64,000 nt of DNA from Stentor coeruleus (lineage: Eukaryota > Ciliophora > Heterotrichea > Heterotrichida > Stentoridae): contig MPUH01000267.1 of assembly GCA_001970955.1 (NCBI GenBank), positions 1 to 64,000 on the forward strand, written 5' to 3'. Position numbers and translations under genes: made by a program. Shown here piece by piece: positions 9,643 to 19,808 of this stretch (the stretch's first letter is position 1; every line of letters begins with the position of its first letter). Under the pieces are notes generated by a model. It was not told where the DNA came from, did no database searches, and worked only from the letters and a program-made list of their open reading frames with translations.

Positions 9643-10481
9643 GCATTAAGTTATTATTAGGATAGTAATTATTCTTATCATAGAATATTATAATGTTGTA
9701 TGTATAAAAACTGTGATTATGTTGTTGATTTGGAATTTGGGTATAAGTTTGAACTTTTTATATATAGGATAAAGAGTTTAATTATGCTGAATATACCTTT
9801 TTTTGAGAGATTAAATATGATTATTTTTTTTTATCAGATATATTAACTAGAATGATATTGCCTTGTGGATATTTTGATGATTTGTCTTTTGGTTTATATG
9901 TCACAGAATATTTATTAGACTATAAAATAGTCCATTTAAAAATTTGTGGATGATGAAGAAAATTTATTAGAGTAAAAAGTATTTTAGAGTGCAAAAAATT
10001 TTTGCAAAGAGGAAATTTTATAGTAAGGCTTAAAAGAAGATGATAGACTAGTGCTTTTTTGTGTTTTAAATAACTAAATTAAAGGATTTAGTAGTTTATT
10101 TTTGAGATGAATAATTATAAAGGATAATATATAATAGTTTTTATAGTTCCATTATCTGATGATATACTTAACCCTATAGTAAAACATTAATTCTGTTATG
10201 CTCCGATAGTTTTCACAAAAAAAAAATCACATACTTCCAAAATATAAACCGTATTAAAATCCTTAACTATTCAAATCTAACCTCACCATTAATTTTATAT
10301 AAAAATTCCTTTTTTAAAAATTACACCCAACAATTTTTTTTTTCAATACAAAAAACACCCAATACTCCACATTATCAATTTTATCATCATAATCATAAAA
10401 TTTTGATTCAAAAGTTTACTTAAAAAGCAATCTTCTCCTTTATCATATTCAACTTCTATCAAAATATATAATAAAAAATAA
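9643..10481. other. Long intergenic region
   Basis: AT-rich, with no coding frame I trust. The last 250 bp before the methyltransferase gene are C-rich and G-poor on the plus strand, like other 5' flanks in the window. Confidence 0.45.
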
Positions 10482-12080
10482 ATGGAAAACCATTGGCCAC
10501 TTCTAGAACCTGAGAAGCCCATGATAAGCACAGCTGAAGGAAATACGTTTGCATACTTCACTCTCCGCATAGAAGACACATCAAAAATGCTCACTATAAT
10601 GTAAAAATCATATAGCGCCGAGCCTTGCAACGAAGAAAGTGATCCTGATATCTACGTTTCCCGCACTTGCGCAAAAGTAAGTCAAGGTAATCCACATTCT
10701 AGATTCTTACACGTGGAAATCTACCAATATAGGTGCAGAGAAAACTAAAAAAAAACTCATATTTTCCTATAATAATTATATATTTTCATCTAATCCAAAC
10801 AAAAGTAAGTCAAGGTAATCCACATTCTAGATTCTTACACGTGGAAATCTACCAATATAGGTGCAGATAAACTTCAAATCCACCCTGAAGACCCTGAATT
10901 TACTGAAGGGATTTACTATATTGGTATTTATGCTTATAAGCCAGGTTTAAATACTTTTTCTGTTGTTTACAAGCAAGAAATAATTCCTGAGTCAATCCAA
11001 TTATCTGATTCTGCTGAAGGGGTATTAGAAAAATGGAAATACTTCAAATTTCGTATTGAACACCCTGGCGAAAGTAGGATTGAAATAATTGTAACCCCAG
11101 GGTATGGTTATATTCAATTATATGCTAGTGGGAATTTATACTTTCCTAATGAAGATGAGCATACATGGAGCTCAGGGGTTTATAAAGTGGATAGGATTTC
11201 TGACCCTGAAGATTTTGTTATAGAACTTGGGAGTTATTTTGACCCTGACCCATATGATGAAATACTAAGGAGAAATTTTACTAGGAAACCAAATTCAAGA
11301 GAAATCGCGAAATTGGCGGCGATTGATGAGAAAAGCGAAGAACCATTGAGATTTTGTATTGATACAGATGATTGGAAGTATTCTAACCAGCTTTGCTATA
11401 TTGGAATAAAAAACTCCTCATCCGAGCCTATAAATTTCAAAATCAGCAAAAGAGAAGTACTTGAAGAAAACCTTCTTTCTGGACTTATCGCTCAAAAGCT
11501 CAATATTTTCAAGCAAGTCTTCTCAAAAGTTGAAGGAAGTTCCATCTCACAAAGCGAACGCAAGCGACTCATGGTTTCAGGTAAGTCCGAGTTTACATAC
11601 GGAGAGATTGATTTTGTGCATATGGCCCCTGTTTTTGGACTTTGTAAACCTCAACCAGGAGAAATTTTCTGGGATCTAGGCTGTGGAGCTGGAAAATGCA
11701 TGGGAGCAATGGCCCTTCTATATCCAGACCTGAAAAAAGTTGCAGGTGTTGAATACCTCGATAAACTTCATGAAGCATGTTCAAATACAATGGCTGATCT
11801 TAAACCATTTATCTCATCAGATCTAGAAATTGATGTTAAACATGGAAGCATGTTAGATATAGATTGGTCTGATGCTGATATATTATTCTCAAGTAGTATA
11901 TGCTTCCCTAATGAACTTATAGAAGGAATCTTAGAAAAAAGCTATCTTTTAAAGAAAGGGGCCAGGTTCATAACACTTAAAAGCTTTCCACAAAATGATA
12001 TTTTCGAAGTTAAATATAGCATTAGAGTTAAAATGACCTGGGGCAAAACAGGAGTATACATATTAGAAAAAATCGTCTGA
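10482..12080 (+). CDS. Beta-sandwich (PPC-like) plus DOT1-type methyltransferase fusion protein
   Basis: The gene starts at the ATG at 10482 and has a 15-nt intron (10601-10615, gtaaaaatcatatag) and a 16-nt intron (10815-10830, gtaatccacattctag). A 128-bp segment with a duplicated 68-bp piece lies across the second exon junction. Skipping it gives about 479 residues in one frame. Residues 1-230 form two beta-rich repeats (DPDIYVSRTCAKVSQDSYTW and GYIQLYASGNLYF) resembling PPC-type jelly rolls. The C-terminal 190 residues are a class I methyltransferase: motif I FWDLGCGAGKCMGAMAL, acidic turn VAGVEYLDKLHEAC, then ADILFSSSICFPNELIEGIL and LKKGARFITLKSFP, closest in layout to DOT1. There is no signal peptide, so it is cytosolic or nuclear. 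The substrate is unknown. Confidence is high for the domains and moderate for the 5' structure. Confidence 0.8.
10672..10867. repeat. 68-bp direct repeat with 60-bp spacer inside a gene
   Basis: 10672-10739 and 10800-10867 are identical, offset 128 bp, with an AT-rich spacer at 10740-10799. Each copy includes the 16-nt intron and part of both flanking exons. Because 128 is not a multiple of three, the duplication breaks the frame; using copy 1 upstream and copy 2 downstream restores it. Confidence 0.95.
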
Positions 12081-12125
12081 TAGCTAATTAACTTAGGTAG
12101 TTCATTTTGTTGGGTTTTTTTATAT

Positions 12126-12614
12126 TCAAACCATAAGACAGCTTAAGGTTGTGACTGCAAAAAGCAGGAAAAATATAAGTTCTAATAAGAGGAGGTCATA
12201 TAATTCGAGATATAGACTCTCTTTTTGTTCTCCGGTTAAACTGCTACTGTCTTGAGAGAGGAATTGTATGTTTGCCCACCCATATAGCTGGAGAAGTAAT
12301 AATAGGCCAAGGACTATTAATTGTCCGTATTTTTGGATTTTAAGAGCGATATGGGATGTTGGTAGCTGGATACATACGTGGATTGCGTTGGAAGCTGAGA
12401 ATATACCACAAAGGAGCATGAGTAAACCAAAGCACATAAGGTAAACTGTAGTGGAAGATAAGTCATATTTGGCATAGATAGTAATAGCTTTAACTCCAAG
12501 CATAAAACTACCAAACACCCAGACTATTGGTGCAGTGACAAAACAAAGCCTACACGTTGTTTCTCCTGTAAATACTAATCTAAGGCTAGCAATGCATTCT
12601 TGTATAGCGTTCAT
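12126..12614 (-). CDS. Four-helix membrane protein, family unknown
   Basis: 162 residues with four predicted membrane segments: about 24-45 (LCFVTAPIVWVFGSFMLGVK), 55-75 (VYLMCFGLLMLLCGIFSA), 95-112 (GQLIVLGLLLLLQLYGWA) and 138-160 (LLLLELIFFLLFAVTTLSCL). Short loops and the size resemble many small tetraspan proteins, but no diagnostic tetraspanin CCG motif is present. It converges on the methyltransferase gene (45 bp between stops) and is followed upstream by a secreted-protein gene on the same strand. Confidence 0.75.
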   Translation of the reverse strand: MNAIQECIASLRLVFTGETTCRLCFVTAPIVWVFGSFMLGVKAITIYAKYDLSSTTVYLMCFGLLMLLCGIFSASNAIHVCIQLPTSHIALKIQKYGQLIVLGLLLLLQLYGWANIQFLSQDSSSLTGEQKESLYLELYDLLLLELIFFLLFAVTTLSCLMV

Positions 12615-12634
12615 CTATTTAATACTAAACTAAA

Positions 12635-13597
12635 TTAGTTGATAGACCAATTGAGCAAATACTTGATAAGTGTGGCAACTCCTTGTCCACAAGCGTAGAA
12701 ACTTGTATCGCAATTTTTGATATTCATAATAGCAGAATTGATTACCATAGCTCTTGCAGCATATCTTGCGGCAAGTTCAGAAGCTCCAGTTGAACTTGCA
12801 AGTTCAGCGATATTTTCCCACAATGTTTCAAACATACAAACACCAGTATAGTTTTTCTTATAAAAAGTAAGTGTTGAAGCTAAATCTCCAAATATAGTAT
12901 TAAAAACGCTCATATGGCCTAAAACAAGATTTTCAATATCTATAGCTGTATTAGTAGATTCTATAGAGAAATTGCCTAAGAAATAAGCACATCGGCCATA
13001 GTTTTTTGGGTTAAGTGATAAGGTGTAAATAGCTCCATTCCACCATGATTGATATGCTGAAGCGTCAAAAATAAAAGAACTACTTAGAGCTGGTTGCTCG
13101 TATGGGATAAGGATTGCTGTAATTTGACCTAATGTTGAACCAGCATCAGTGTATTTTTTATTTTCTATTTCCTTAGCAAAAATCTCAAATAGACCCATGA
13201 CTTCTTTTGAATGATAAGCTAGGTTGATTTCAAACCAGAAAAGGCTTTTATCGTCGACACCATTCAAAAGGGATTTTTGGACTTGATTTAGACCACAAAC
13301 TCCACATTCTGTAGCTAAGTTGAAAAGGAACTGCTCATAGCAATCAAGGACTTTTGTAAAGTCAAGGAAAGCTAGATAACCGATTGAAGCTGCGATAAAT
13401 TGATTGAGCTTGTTTTGCATCGATTCAGGGAAACAATTTGTTAGATTATACTGACTATTAGTATAGGTGTTCATGAAAGAACCAATTATAACTTTGATGT
13501 CTTCATAATCTAGTTTTTCAGGGTTTATAGGCTTGTCTAGTGATGAAGCTAGACTTAATGCAGCCAGACTTAAAGCTATCAGAACGATTTTCGACAT
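12635..13597 (-). CDS. Secreted cysteine-containing protein, family unknown
   Basis: 320 residues with a clear signal peptide (MSKIVLIALSLAALSLASS). The mature part is mostly helical, with scattered cysteines (for example CGVCGLN near residue 96 and NCDTSFYACGQG near the end) that would form disulfides, and several N-glycosylation sites (NLT, NFS, NYT). No enzyme motif is seen. The gene lies 20 bp upstream of the four-helix membrane protein in the same direction, so the two 3' and 5' flanks are very short. Role unknown; extracellular or lumenal location inferred. Confidence 0.8.
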   Translation of the reverse strand: MSKIVLIALSLAALSLASSLDKPINPEKLDYEDIKVIIGSFMNTYTNSQYNLTNCFPESMQNKLNQFIAASIGYLAFLDFTKVLDCYEQFLFNLATECGVCGLNQVQKSLLNGVDDKSLFWFEINLAYHSKEVMGLFEIFAKEIENKKYTDAGSTLGQITAILIPYEQPALSSSFIFDASAYQSWWNGAIYTLSLNPKNYGRCAYFLGNFSIESTNTAIDIENLVLGHMSVFNTIFGDLASTLTFYKKNYTGVCMFETLWENIAELASSTGASELAARYAARAMVINSAIMNIKNCDTSFYACGQGVATLIKYLLNWSIN

Positions 13598-14933
13598 TTA
13601 TTATTAATTCAACACATACGGTAGAGAAATTTTTGATTGCAGGGTTTGAGTTGTTATGTGATTTTTGTGAAGATTCACCTTTTTGAAGCTGATTATGGTC
13701 GGGAAAACTTTAGACTTTGATAGGATTTTCTTACTGAGATAGATTGAAAGCGATCTATTTTTGAAGTTTAGAGGAAAAATTGGAAATTATGAAATCATAA
13801 GATTTTTTTAAAGAGATTTGAGTAATTAAATGAGTTTTATTGTTGGGATTTAGTGTAAGAAGGGTTGTTAGATTTCAGAAAAGCAAACTTTTGATTTCTG
13901 GAAATTCTAAATTGCTAATTCTCATTGCGATGTATTTTTTGTTGAATAGGTTATAATCATAAATTTAATACTTTGCATTTTTTAGAGTTTAATGGAAAGG
14001 TTTAATAATTATAATCAATTATTTAACTTAAGACTAGGATAATTTTTGTAATGTGTATAATAGTTTTAGGATAAATATGAAGTAAAAATAGTTATGAAAA
14101 ATCATCAATAGCCTTGATCAGTATATTTTTCAAAGTTAAATCAACTAAAATATGATGTTAATTTTTTTAAATGTATTAGGTATATAATAAATTATATTTA
14201 AGGCATATATATCAAAACGTAAAAATAGTTATGAAAAATCATCAATAGCCTTGATCAGTATATTTTTCAAAGTTAAATCAACTAAAATATGATGTTAATT
14301 TTTTTAAATGTATTAGGTATATATGAATTTGTGTTACTTCCCAATATATCCAACCATAGGTATAATTTTTTTTGACAGATTATTAACTATGAAGTGAAGC
14401 AAGACAAATTGGAGATTGTAATAATTATTTTAATTTATATGCAGGATCTTTTAACTATAACATAAAGCCAATCTTTAGTTATTTTTATCATAAGCTCTTA
14501 TAAAACTTATCATGACTAAAAAAATTAAACAAGTTTTGATGCTAACAAATCAGATTATTAAAAATAAAGCACTTCATAAATTAAAGATCTATAAGTCATG
14601 TATTTAAAATAAGCCCATAAATCTTATTTATAATTTTATGCTTTTAGCTAAAATATTTCTGACATATTTTCAAGCATATTTATTTAGAATTATATTATTA
14701 ATTATATGTTATGCTAATAATCTTTCTTACTTAATGCAAGAATGCCCTTAGTAAAAAGCCTTACGCTTGCATAACTTTGACTTAAAAAAAAAATGGTTAA
14801 TGGACTTAAGATTTTCTGATAATTCTGTAGGGCACAAGAATTAATTAACTGGTTACTCTTAGGTCCTTGGGTAAATTATACAAGAGAGCTTTATATGCCT
14901 AAATACCATATTATTATACAAGTAACACGATAA
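13598..14933. other. Gene-poor AT-rich region
   Basis: The first 300 bp (5' flank of the secreted-protein gene) are G-rich on the plus strand. The rest is strongly AT-rich and contains a 105-bp direct repeat (listed separately). No coding frame supported. Confidence 0.45.
14082..14323. repeat. 105-bp direct repeat with 32-bp spacer
   Basis: 14082-14186 and 14219-14323 are identical, offset 137 bp, and separated by an AT-rich spacer (14187-14218). Noncoding. No transposon hallmarks. Confidence 0.95.
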
Positions 14934-15842
14934 AAAATAAGAAAAGATGAGAAAAGAGAATTAAGGGGAAAAAGAAGGATGAAAAAGAATAAAGAATTGA
15001 AGAAGATGTGGGAAAAAGGTGTTATGGAGCATAAAGATTTTACTAACAATATGAGGGATAGAATAGAGGAGGGTAAGGTTAGATAGAGTATTATTATTGT
15101 TATTGATGAAAAAGATAGTGTAATATTTTTGATTAATTTGAAGAATAAGATACCTTTGAAAAATCATTTTGTTAAAGATATCATTAAAAGAATTAAATTT
15201 GATGGGATTTTTTGTTTTAGTTTATTTTTATATTTCTATCTATTTTAGGGAAAATTGTATAAATTTTAAGTATAAGCTTTTTATTTTGGTTTATCAAGAC
15301 TCCTAAAAATAATAAAAAATTATATCCTAAGTTCTTATATGAGAAATACGATGATATTTCAAATATCTAAAGAGAGGGAACAGAGATATAAAGATACAAT
15401 TATGCGACCTGTGTCAAAGGTTATAATTAAGAGTACGTTTATGATACCAACTTATACCTTTGCTCAAAAAATTATAGGAAATCCTTCAAAAAATCAAAAA
15501 GCACTGGGACTAAGCCTATAGGAAAAATTGGCATACCAAGAAGGAAATTTACTAATATTTCTTAATTGGTTTCCCTCAAAAGTATATACAAGAAAAAAAG
15601 GGTCTAAATATTTTTCGCTAGACCTCAAAAACATTGATAAGAAAAAACAGAATGAAGTATTTCCACACGATTTTAAAAAGATCTTACTTAGTTTTAACAA
15701 CTCTTTGCTTGAATGTTCAGTTTTTCTCACTCAATGCAGTCAACAAAATAAAACAATGCTTGAACTTGAATGTTCAGTTTTTCTCACTCAATGCAGTCAA
15801 CAAAATAAAACAATGCTTGAACCTATTTTTAGTTATAATTAA
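14934..15842 (+). pseudogene. Decayed coding frame, family unknown
   Basis: One frame from 14934 to 15842 has several stops but long coding-like stretches between them. One begins MKKNKELKKMWEKGVMEHKD near 14979 and continues through a hydrophobic/charged strand (SIIIVIDEKDSVIFLINLKN). The last 500 bp (15339-15842) contain a single stop and include FPSKVYTRKKGSKYFSLDLK. No 15- or 16-nt GT...AG intron removes the stops. I infer a degenerate gene or gene fragment. The family is unrecognised. Confidence 0.4.
15708..15821 (+). repeat. Perfect 57-bp tandem duplication, in frame
   Basis: 15708-15764 and 15765-15821 are identical and directly adjacent. The unit is 19 codons and repeats LECSVFLTQCSQQNKTMLE. 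Being a multiple of three, it leaves the surrounding frame open. Confidence 0.97.
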
Positions 15843-16293
15843 TTTGGGAAAAGCATGATAAACTAGAGTTGATGATCTGTAAACATATTATGATAGTTAT
15901 TAATGATTAGATAGAGATTAAAATGATCAAGAGTGAATGACAGAGTTAATGCTTCATTGATAAAATATATAAAGTGTATCTAAATTTATATGTAAATGTA
16001 TGAAAGGAGTGTTATTAAATTAGGCTAATTAAACTAGTAAAATTTTTAAATTTGATGCTTTTCATATGATTCATCATTTATGAAATTTTATATAAATTTC
16101 CACAGATAAAGCAGCTTTATAGATAGCTTAGAAACTTTTAATATGAAAATAATAACTATTAAAATATGATGCAAAACTAATTTTTAATATTTTATCAAAC
16201 TTGTCTGATTCAGGGGATATAGTATTCAATTTTATAACAGCATTTCCCTATCACTTTCCTACATTTTAAATTTAAACTAAAAATTCTATATAA
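15843..16293. other. Intergenic
   Basis: AT-rich; nothing recognised. Probably contains the promoter of the triple-RING gene. Confidence 0.4.
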
Positions 16294-17394
16294 ATGGACT
16301 GCGAACAATTATGCATGAGCTGTAGCTTTACTCAACTTTTTAAAGTAAACTACGCTTATTATCATGGTTTATGCGAAGATCATAAAAACTTAAAAGAAAG
16401 CACTTTAAAATGTATCTATTGCCAATCAATAATACCAATTTTATTCTTATCAGAAATAAAACCATGCACCAATTGTTTCATGCATAGCCAAAGGGTATTT
16501 AAAAACTGTAGTCATAATGCATGTGAAAATTGTTATCAAAACGAATGCTCAAAATGTTCGAATCTTTGTAATTTTTGCTTGAAATCTGTAGGCATAAAAT
16601 TTAAAAGCTGTAGTCATTTACTATGCAATGATTGTCTTTTAGATTCAAAATTAGTATGCCCTTTGTGTGAATTTCCAAATGAAGAATTTGAAGATTTTTG
16701 TGAATATTGTAATGTTTATTGCAATGATATTATTGATAAAGAATGTGGGCATAAAATATGTAAAAAATGCTCTGGGGATCTTAACCAATGCCAATTGTGT
16801 ATGGATTTATGTGTTTCTATAGATGAAATTAAAATTCATGATAAAGATCTTATTTTAGAACCACAAAAGATTAAAAATTTAGAGTTTTTAAAATCAGCAG
16901 AAGGAAAATATTGTGATAATGAAGGCAAAATAGGACATAAAATAAAAAATGATGTAATACAAATAGAAGGGTTTGAAAAAGATAAGTTGAATTTCGAAGA
17001 TGCGAATGAAAATTTAGAAAATGCTTGCTTAATAGATCGTGATAGTGAAACATTGATTTGTAATGCTAAAACACTGGATTTGAATAACTCACCTGATTCA
17101 TTAACTCGAAAAAAAATAAAAAGCAAAGCTTGTGCTTTAAGGAAAGTTGATGATGAATCTTTACAATTAACACCCAAAGGTGAGGATAAAGAAAAAAGTT
17201 TTATTGGAAAGAATCCTGTTTCAACAGAGATTGATGACATTTTATTAGAAAACAAAATAGAAGAAGAGCATAAAAGTAATCAAATAAGCATTGAAAATCA
17301 AGCCCCTCAAATCCAAAATCCTACGTCAAAATTCTTTTTTTTCATAAGTTGCTGTCTTTGTTGTGGTTTATGCAAAGCTAAACCTCACAATTAA
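16294..17394 (+). CDS. Cysteine-rich protein with three RING-like modules
   Basis: 366 residues, no intron. After a conserved N-terminal Cys/His module (MDCEQLCMSCSFTQLFKVNY, then HGLCEDH and CIYC) come three successive C3HC4-type RING patterns at about residues 58-88, 92-125 and 136-169. The middle one (CNFCLKSVGIKFKSCSHLLC then CNDC and CPLC) is the best. RING domains usually recruit E2 enzymes, so a ubiquitin or SUMO ligase is likely; no target is indicated. Residues 180-335 are acidic and disordered. The C-terminus FFFISCCLCCGLCK is cysteine-dense and may be palmitoylated, giving membrane attachment. It is a relative of the gene at 31254-32186. Next to it is a CAAX-ending gene 104 bp downstream. 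Confidence 0.85.
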   Translation: MDCEQLCMSCSFTQLFKVNYAYYHGLCEDHKNLKESTLKCIYCQSIIPILFLSEIKPCTNCFMHSQRVFKNCSHNACENCYQNECSKCSNLCNFCLKSVGIKFKSCSHLLCNDCLLDSKLVCPLCEFPNEEFEDFCEYCNVYCNDIIDKECGHKICKKCSGDLNQCQLCMDLCVSIDEIKIHDKDLILEPQKIKNLEFLKSAEGKYCDNEGKIGHKIKNDVIQIEGFEKDKLNFEDANENLENACLIDRDSETLICNAKTLDLNNSPDSLTRKKIKSKACALRKVDDESLQLTPKGEDKEKSFIGKNPVSTEIDDILLENKIEEEHKSNQISIENQAPQIQNPTSKFFFFISCCLCCGLCKAKPHN

Positions 17395-17498
17395 TTTCCA
17401 AAGATTTGATTTCTAAATCGCATATACTATATTTAATACTTTAAATACATATCATCAAAAATTCAACTCTTAAAAAACGTACATAAAAACGATTATAA

Positions 17499-18347
17499 AT
17501 GGAAGAGACTGAAAGGGAAGAAGAAGCTGAAGCATATAAAATTGTGTTGAAAAATTGTTATTTCTATCACAATTCTGAACCCTTACCGAAAAAGCCATGG
17601 TGTTTAAAAACCCCAAATCTAGCATCACAGTTGATCCAAGATTTGCTTGAAGAATCTAAATACGACCATAAAAGGTTTGCTAAAAAATGCGCTAAGACTT
17701 TAGTGGACTTTAAAAACATGCAATTACAAGAAAAAATTAAACAAGCTTCGCTGATGAGAGAAAGTGTTGACATAATGAAACAAATGAAAAATATATCAAA
17801 AATGCTTGCTTCTGTAACGAGTGCTGATATTAAAGTGCAAAAAGCTCAAAGCACGAGAGGACCTATTATTATTCATGTTAATGCGAATAATAATATAGAA
17901 CGCCTTGAGGAAGGAGATAAACATACTCTTGTTGTTGATTATTTAGGCTTTATTGAACTGAAGTTTATTTTAGATGATGAAGATAGCAGTTATCCTGAGA
18001 TCGGCGAATACAAAGTTTTCTTCCAACAAATCATTGAAGAAACTCACTACCTTAAAGCAATGGAAAAGCCTGAATTAGAATCAACAGTTTGCAAAAAAGG
18101 TAAAGACTACGAAATTATAATCCATTTTATATTAAAACTATCAAGAGAAAACAGACTCGAAATCCTCAAAAGCAAATACGATTTAATAGAACCAATCCTG
18201 AAAAACAAAAGTGATACCTGGATTACCTTTTTAGCCTTTCAAGATAATCTAAGCATAAAATTCGATGAATCATCCGAAGAATTTGAATCTTTAATTTCAG
18301 AGTCAAAAGCTAGAGACACTTGCTGTGAAGGTTGCATAGTCTTATAA
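17499..18347 (+). CDS. Hypothetical prenylated protein
   Basis: 282 residues. The acidic N-terminus (MEETEREEEAEAYK) is followed by a helical, partly coiled region (about 60-105) and a mixed alpha/beta domain (about 115-260) with no recognised motif. The end CCEGCIVL carries a CAAX box (CIVL; leucine favours geranylgeranyl) with extra cysteines that could be palmitoylated, so cytosolic-face membrane anchoring is likely. It lies 104 bp downstream of the triple-RING gene in the same direction; no operon is implied in a eukaryote. Confidence 0.75.
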   Translation: MEETEREEEAEAYKIVLKNCYFYHNSEPLPKKPWCLKTPNLASQLIQDLLEESKYDHKRFAKKCAKTLVDFKNMQLQEKIKQASLMRESVDIMKQMKNISKMLASVTSADIKVQKAQSTRGPIIIHVNANNNIERLEEGDKHTLVVDYLGFIELKFILDDEDSSYPEIGEYKVFFQQIIEETHYLKAMEKPELESTVCKKGKDYEIIIHFILKLSRENRLEILKSKYDLIEPILKNKSDTWITFLAFQDNLSIKFDESSEEFESLISESKARDTCCEGCIVL

Positions 18348-18884
18348 TCTAAATAAAGGATAATCATGGCAAATCAATATACTTAAGATGATAATATATT
18401 CTAATTCATATATAGAAATACAATCAGATTGAAAATATAAATATATTTAAAGATTATTAAGATAGTTGATATTATTTGAAATAGAATGTGAAGAATGAAA
18501 ATATCAGATGATTTATTTGTATGATTGATTAACTTAGTTAGTTACTGATAAAATGGGGCAAAAATGATAAAGTTGATGAAATATGCACTAGTAATAAAAA
18601 TGTTTTTAAGAAATATATTAGAAGATGAATATATAAGCTAGTTTTTAATAAGAAAACTATTGAAAGTTTTAATTCTCTATGCGTTTTGTTAAAAAAAAAT
18701 AACATCTAGAAGGTTCCAAGTATAATTCAAGAAACAAGTATTTTATTATATTTATATTTGAATAATTTAGGATTATTAAGAAACGATAGAATTGATGTAA
18801 GATCCGGATATGCTTTTTATTACAAAATAAATTTCCCATAATTTCCGGTTTAAGTTAATTATAGTTCTGAATATTAAATATATT
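18348..18884. other. Intergenic
   Basis: AT-rich; no gene, repeat or RNA recognised. Confidence 0.4.
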
Positions 18885-19808
18885 ATGGGTTGTGCTGATT
18901 CTAGGCCTTTGAAAATTGAGGCTGAAGAAGTAATTCTTGGGCCTTTTGAAAACAGCCTTGGATATACAAGTTTTAACTCAATAGAACTAGATAATACTTT
19001 TCATAGATACTCACGCAAAGGCTTCATGACAATAAAGCACTTAAATCAAGCTTTAGAATTGTTAAGACTTCCATACAGTCAGTTTTCAGATTTCTATGAA
19101 CTGTTTGAGAAATCTCATAGTACTAACGATTATGAAAAACTTTACTCAACAGACTTACTTAAAACTCTTTGCCTGCTGTTGTCAAAAGCAACAAATCAAC
19201 AAAAAATATTAATTTTGTTTAAAAACTATGATATCGAAGCCTCGAAGGTAATTGACAAAAGAACTGTTTTGATTATGATTCATAATATTTTTTTGGTAGC
19301 CTTGGAGATTATACCTAGCTACTGTAATTCAAAAAATCCATCAAGTAAAATTCTACAAGACTATATTTTAAATCTTGATAAAAACAAAAAAAAAATCATG
19401 ACTCAGATATACAAGGAAATAACTAAAGGGAATTCAACTTTGAAATATGAGGACTTTAAAAAAAACTGCTTAAATGGCTCGGTTCAGGATTTGTTTAGTG
19501 CGAAATTATTGAGAAAATATATAGCAGAGTCTAATAAAATAAAAAAATTTAAACCAAAAAATGATGATATAAGCGAATATTTTGATGATTCTGATGATGA
19601 TATAGATATTGATGTTCTACTAGATGAAGCACTTATGAAAAACGATGAAACAACTAGGCATATCAATAGTATAAACCAGTATAAAATTAACATTGCAAAA
19701 GCTTTGGTAGATAAAAAAATACATGAAAGTGATAACGCTAAAACAACTGAAAGGAATTCAAGAAACAGTAAGAAAGTGGATAGATTAGAAAAAGGAGGAG
19801 TTCATTAA
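18885..19808 (+). CDS. N-myristoylated EF-hand-like protein
   Basis: 307 residues. It begins MGCADSRPLK: glycine at 2 for N-myristoylation and cysteine at 3 for palmitoylation. The next 200 residues are helix pairs in the manner of EF-hand proteins (for example ILILFKNYDIEASKVIDKRT followed by a hydrophobic helix), but the calcium loops lack the full set of acidic ligands, so calcium binding is doubtful. Residues 225-245 form an acidic run (EYFDDSDDDIDIDVLLDEA). The tail is charged and disordered. A small coding-like frame continues just after the stop in another frame (19784-20071), so the true C-terminus may differ. Confidence 0.75.
   Translation: MGCADSRPLKIEAEEVILGPFENSLGYTSFNSIELDNTFHRYSRKGFMTIKHLNQALELLRLPYSQFSDFYELFEKSHSTNDYEKLYSTDLLKTLCLLLSKATNQQKILILFKNYDIEASKVIDKRTVLIMIHNIFLVALEIIPSYCNSKNPSSKILQDYILNLDKNKKKIMTQIYKEITKGNSTLKYEDFKKNCLNGSVQDLFSAKLLRKYIAESNKIKKFKPKNDDISEYFDDSDDDIDIDVLLDEALMKNDETTRHINSINQYKINIAKALVDKKIHESDNAKTTERNSRNSKKVDRLEKGGVH

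Noticed and set aside
10343-10630. 95-codon minus-strand frame
   Set aside because: Overlaps exon 1 of the methyltransferase gene, which is supported by splice signals and domain continuity.
14961-15167. 68-codon minus-strand frame
   Set aside because: Antisense to the decayed plus-strand frame; low-complexity (Asn run) and no motif.
165-15842. Idea that TAA/TAG encode glutamine in some frames (165-809, 14934-15842, 32371-32748)
   Set aside because: Real genes in the window end with all three stops, and in the 32371-32748 relic a different frame proved cleaner. Ordinary decay explains the stops better.
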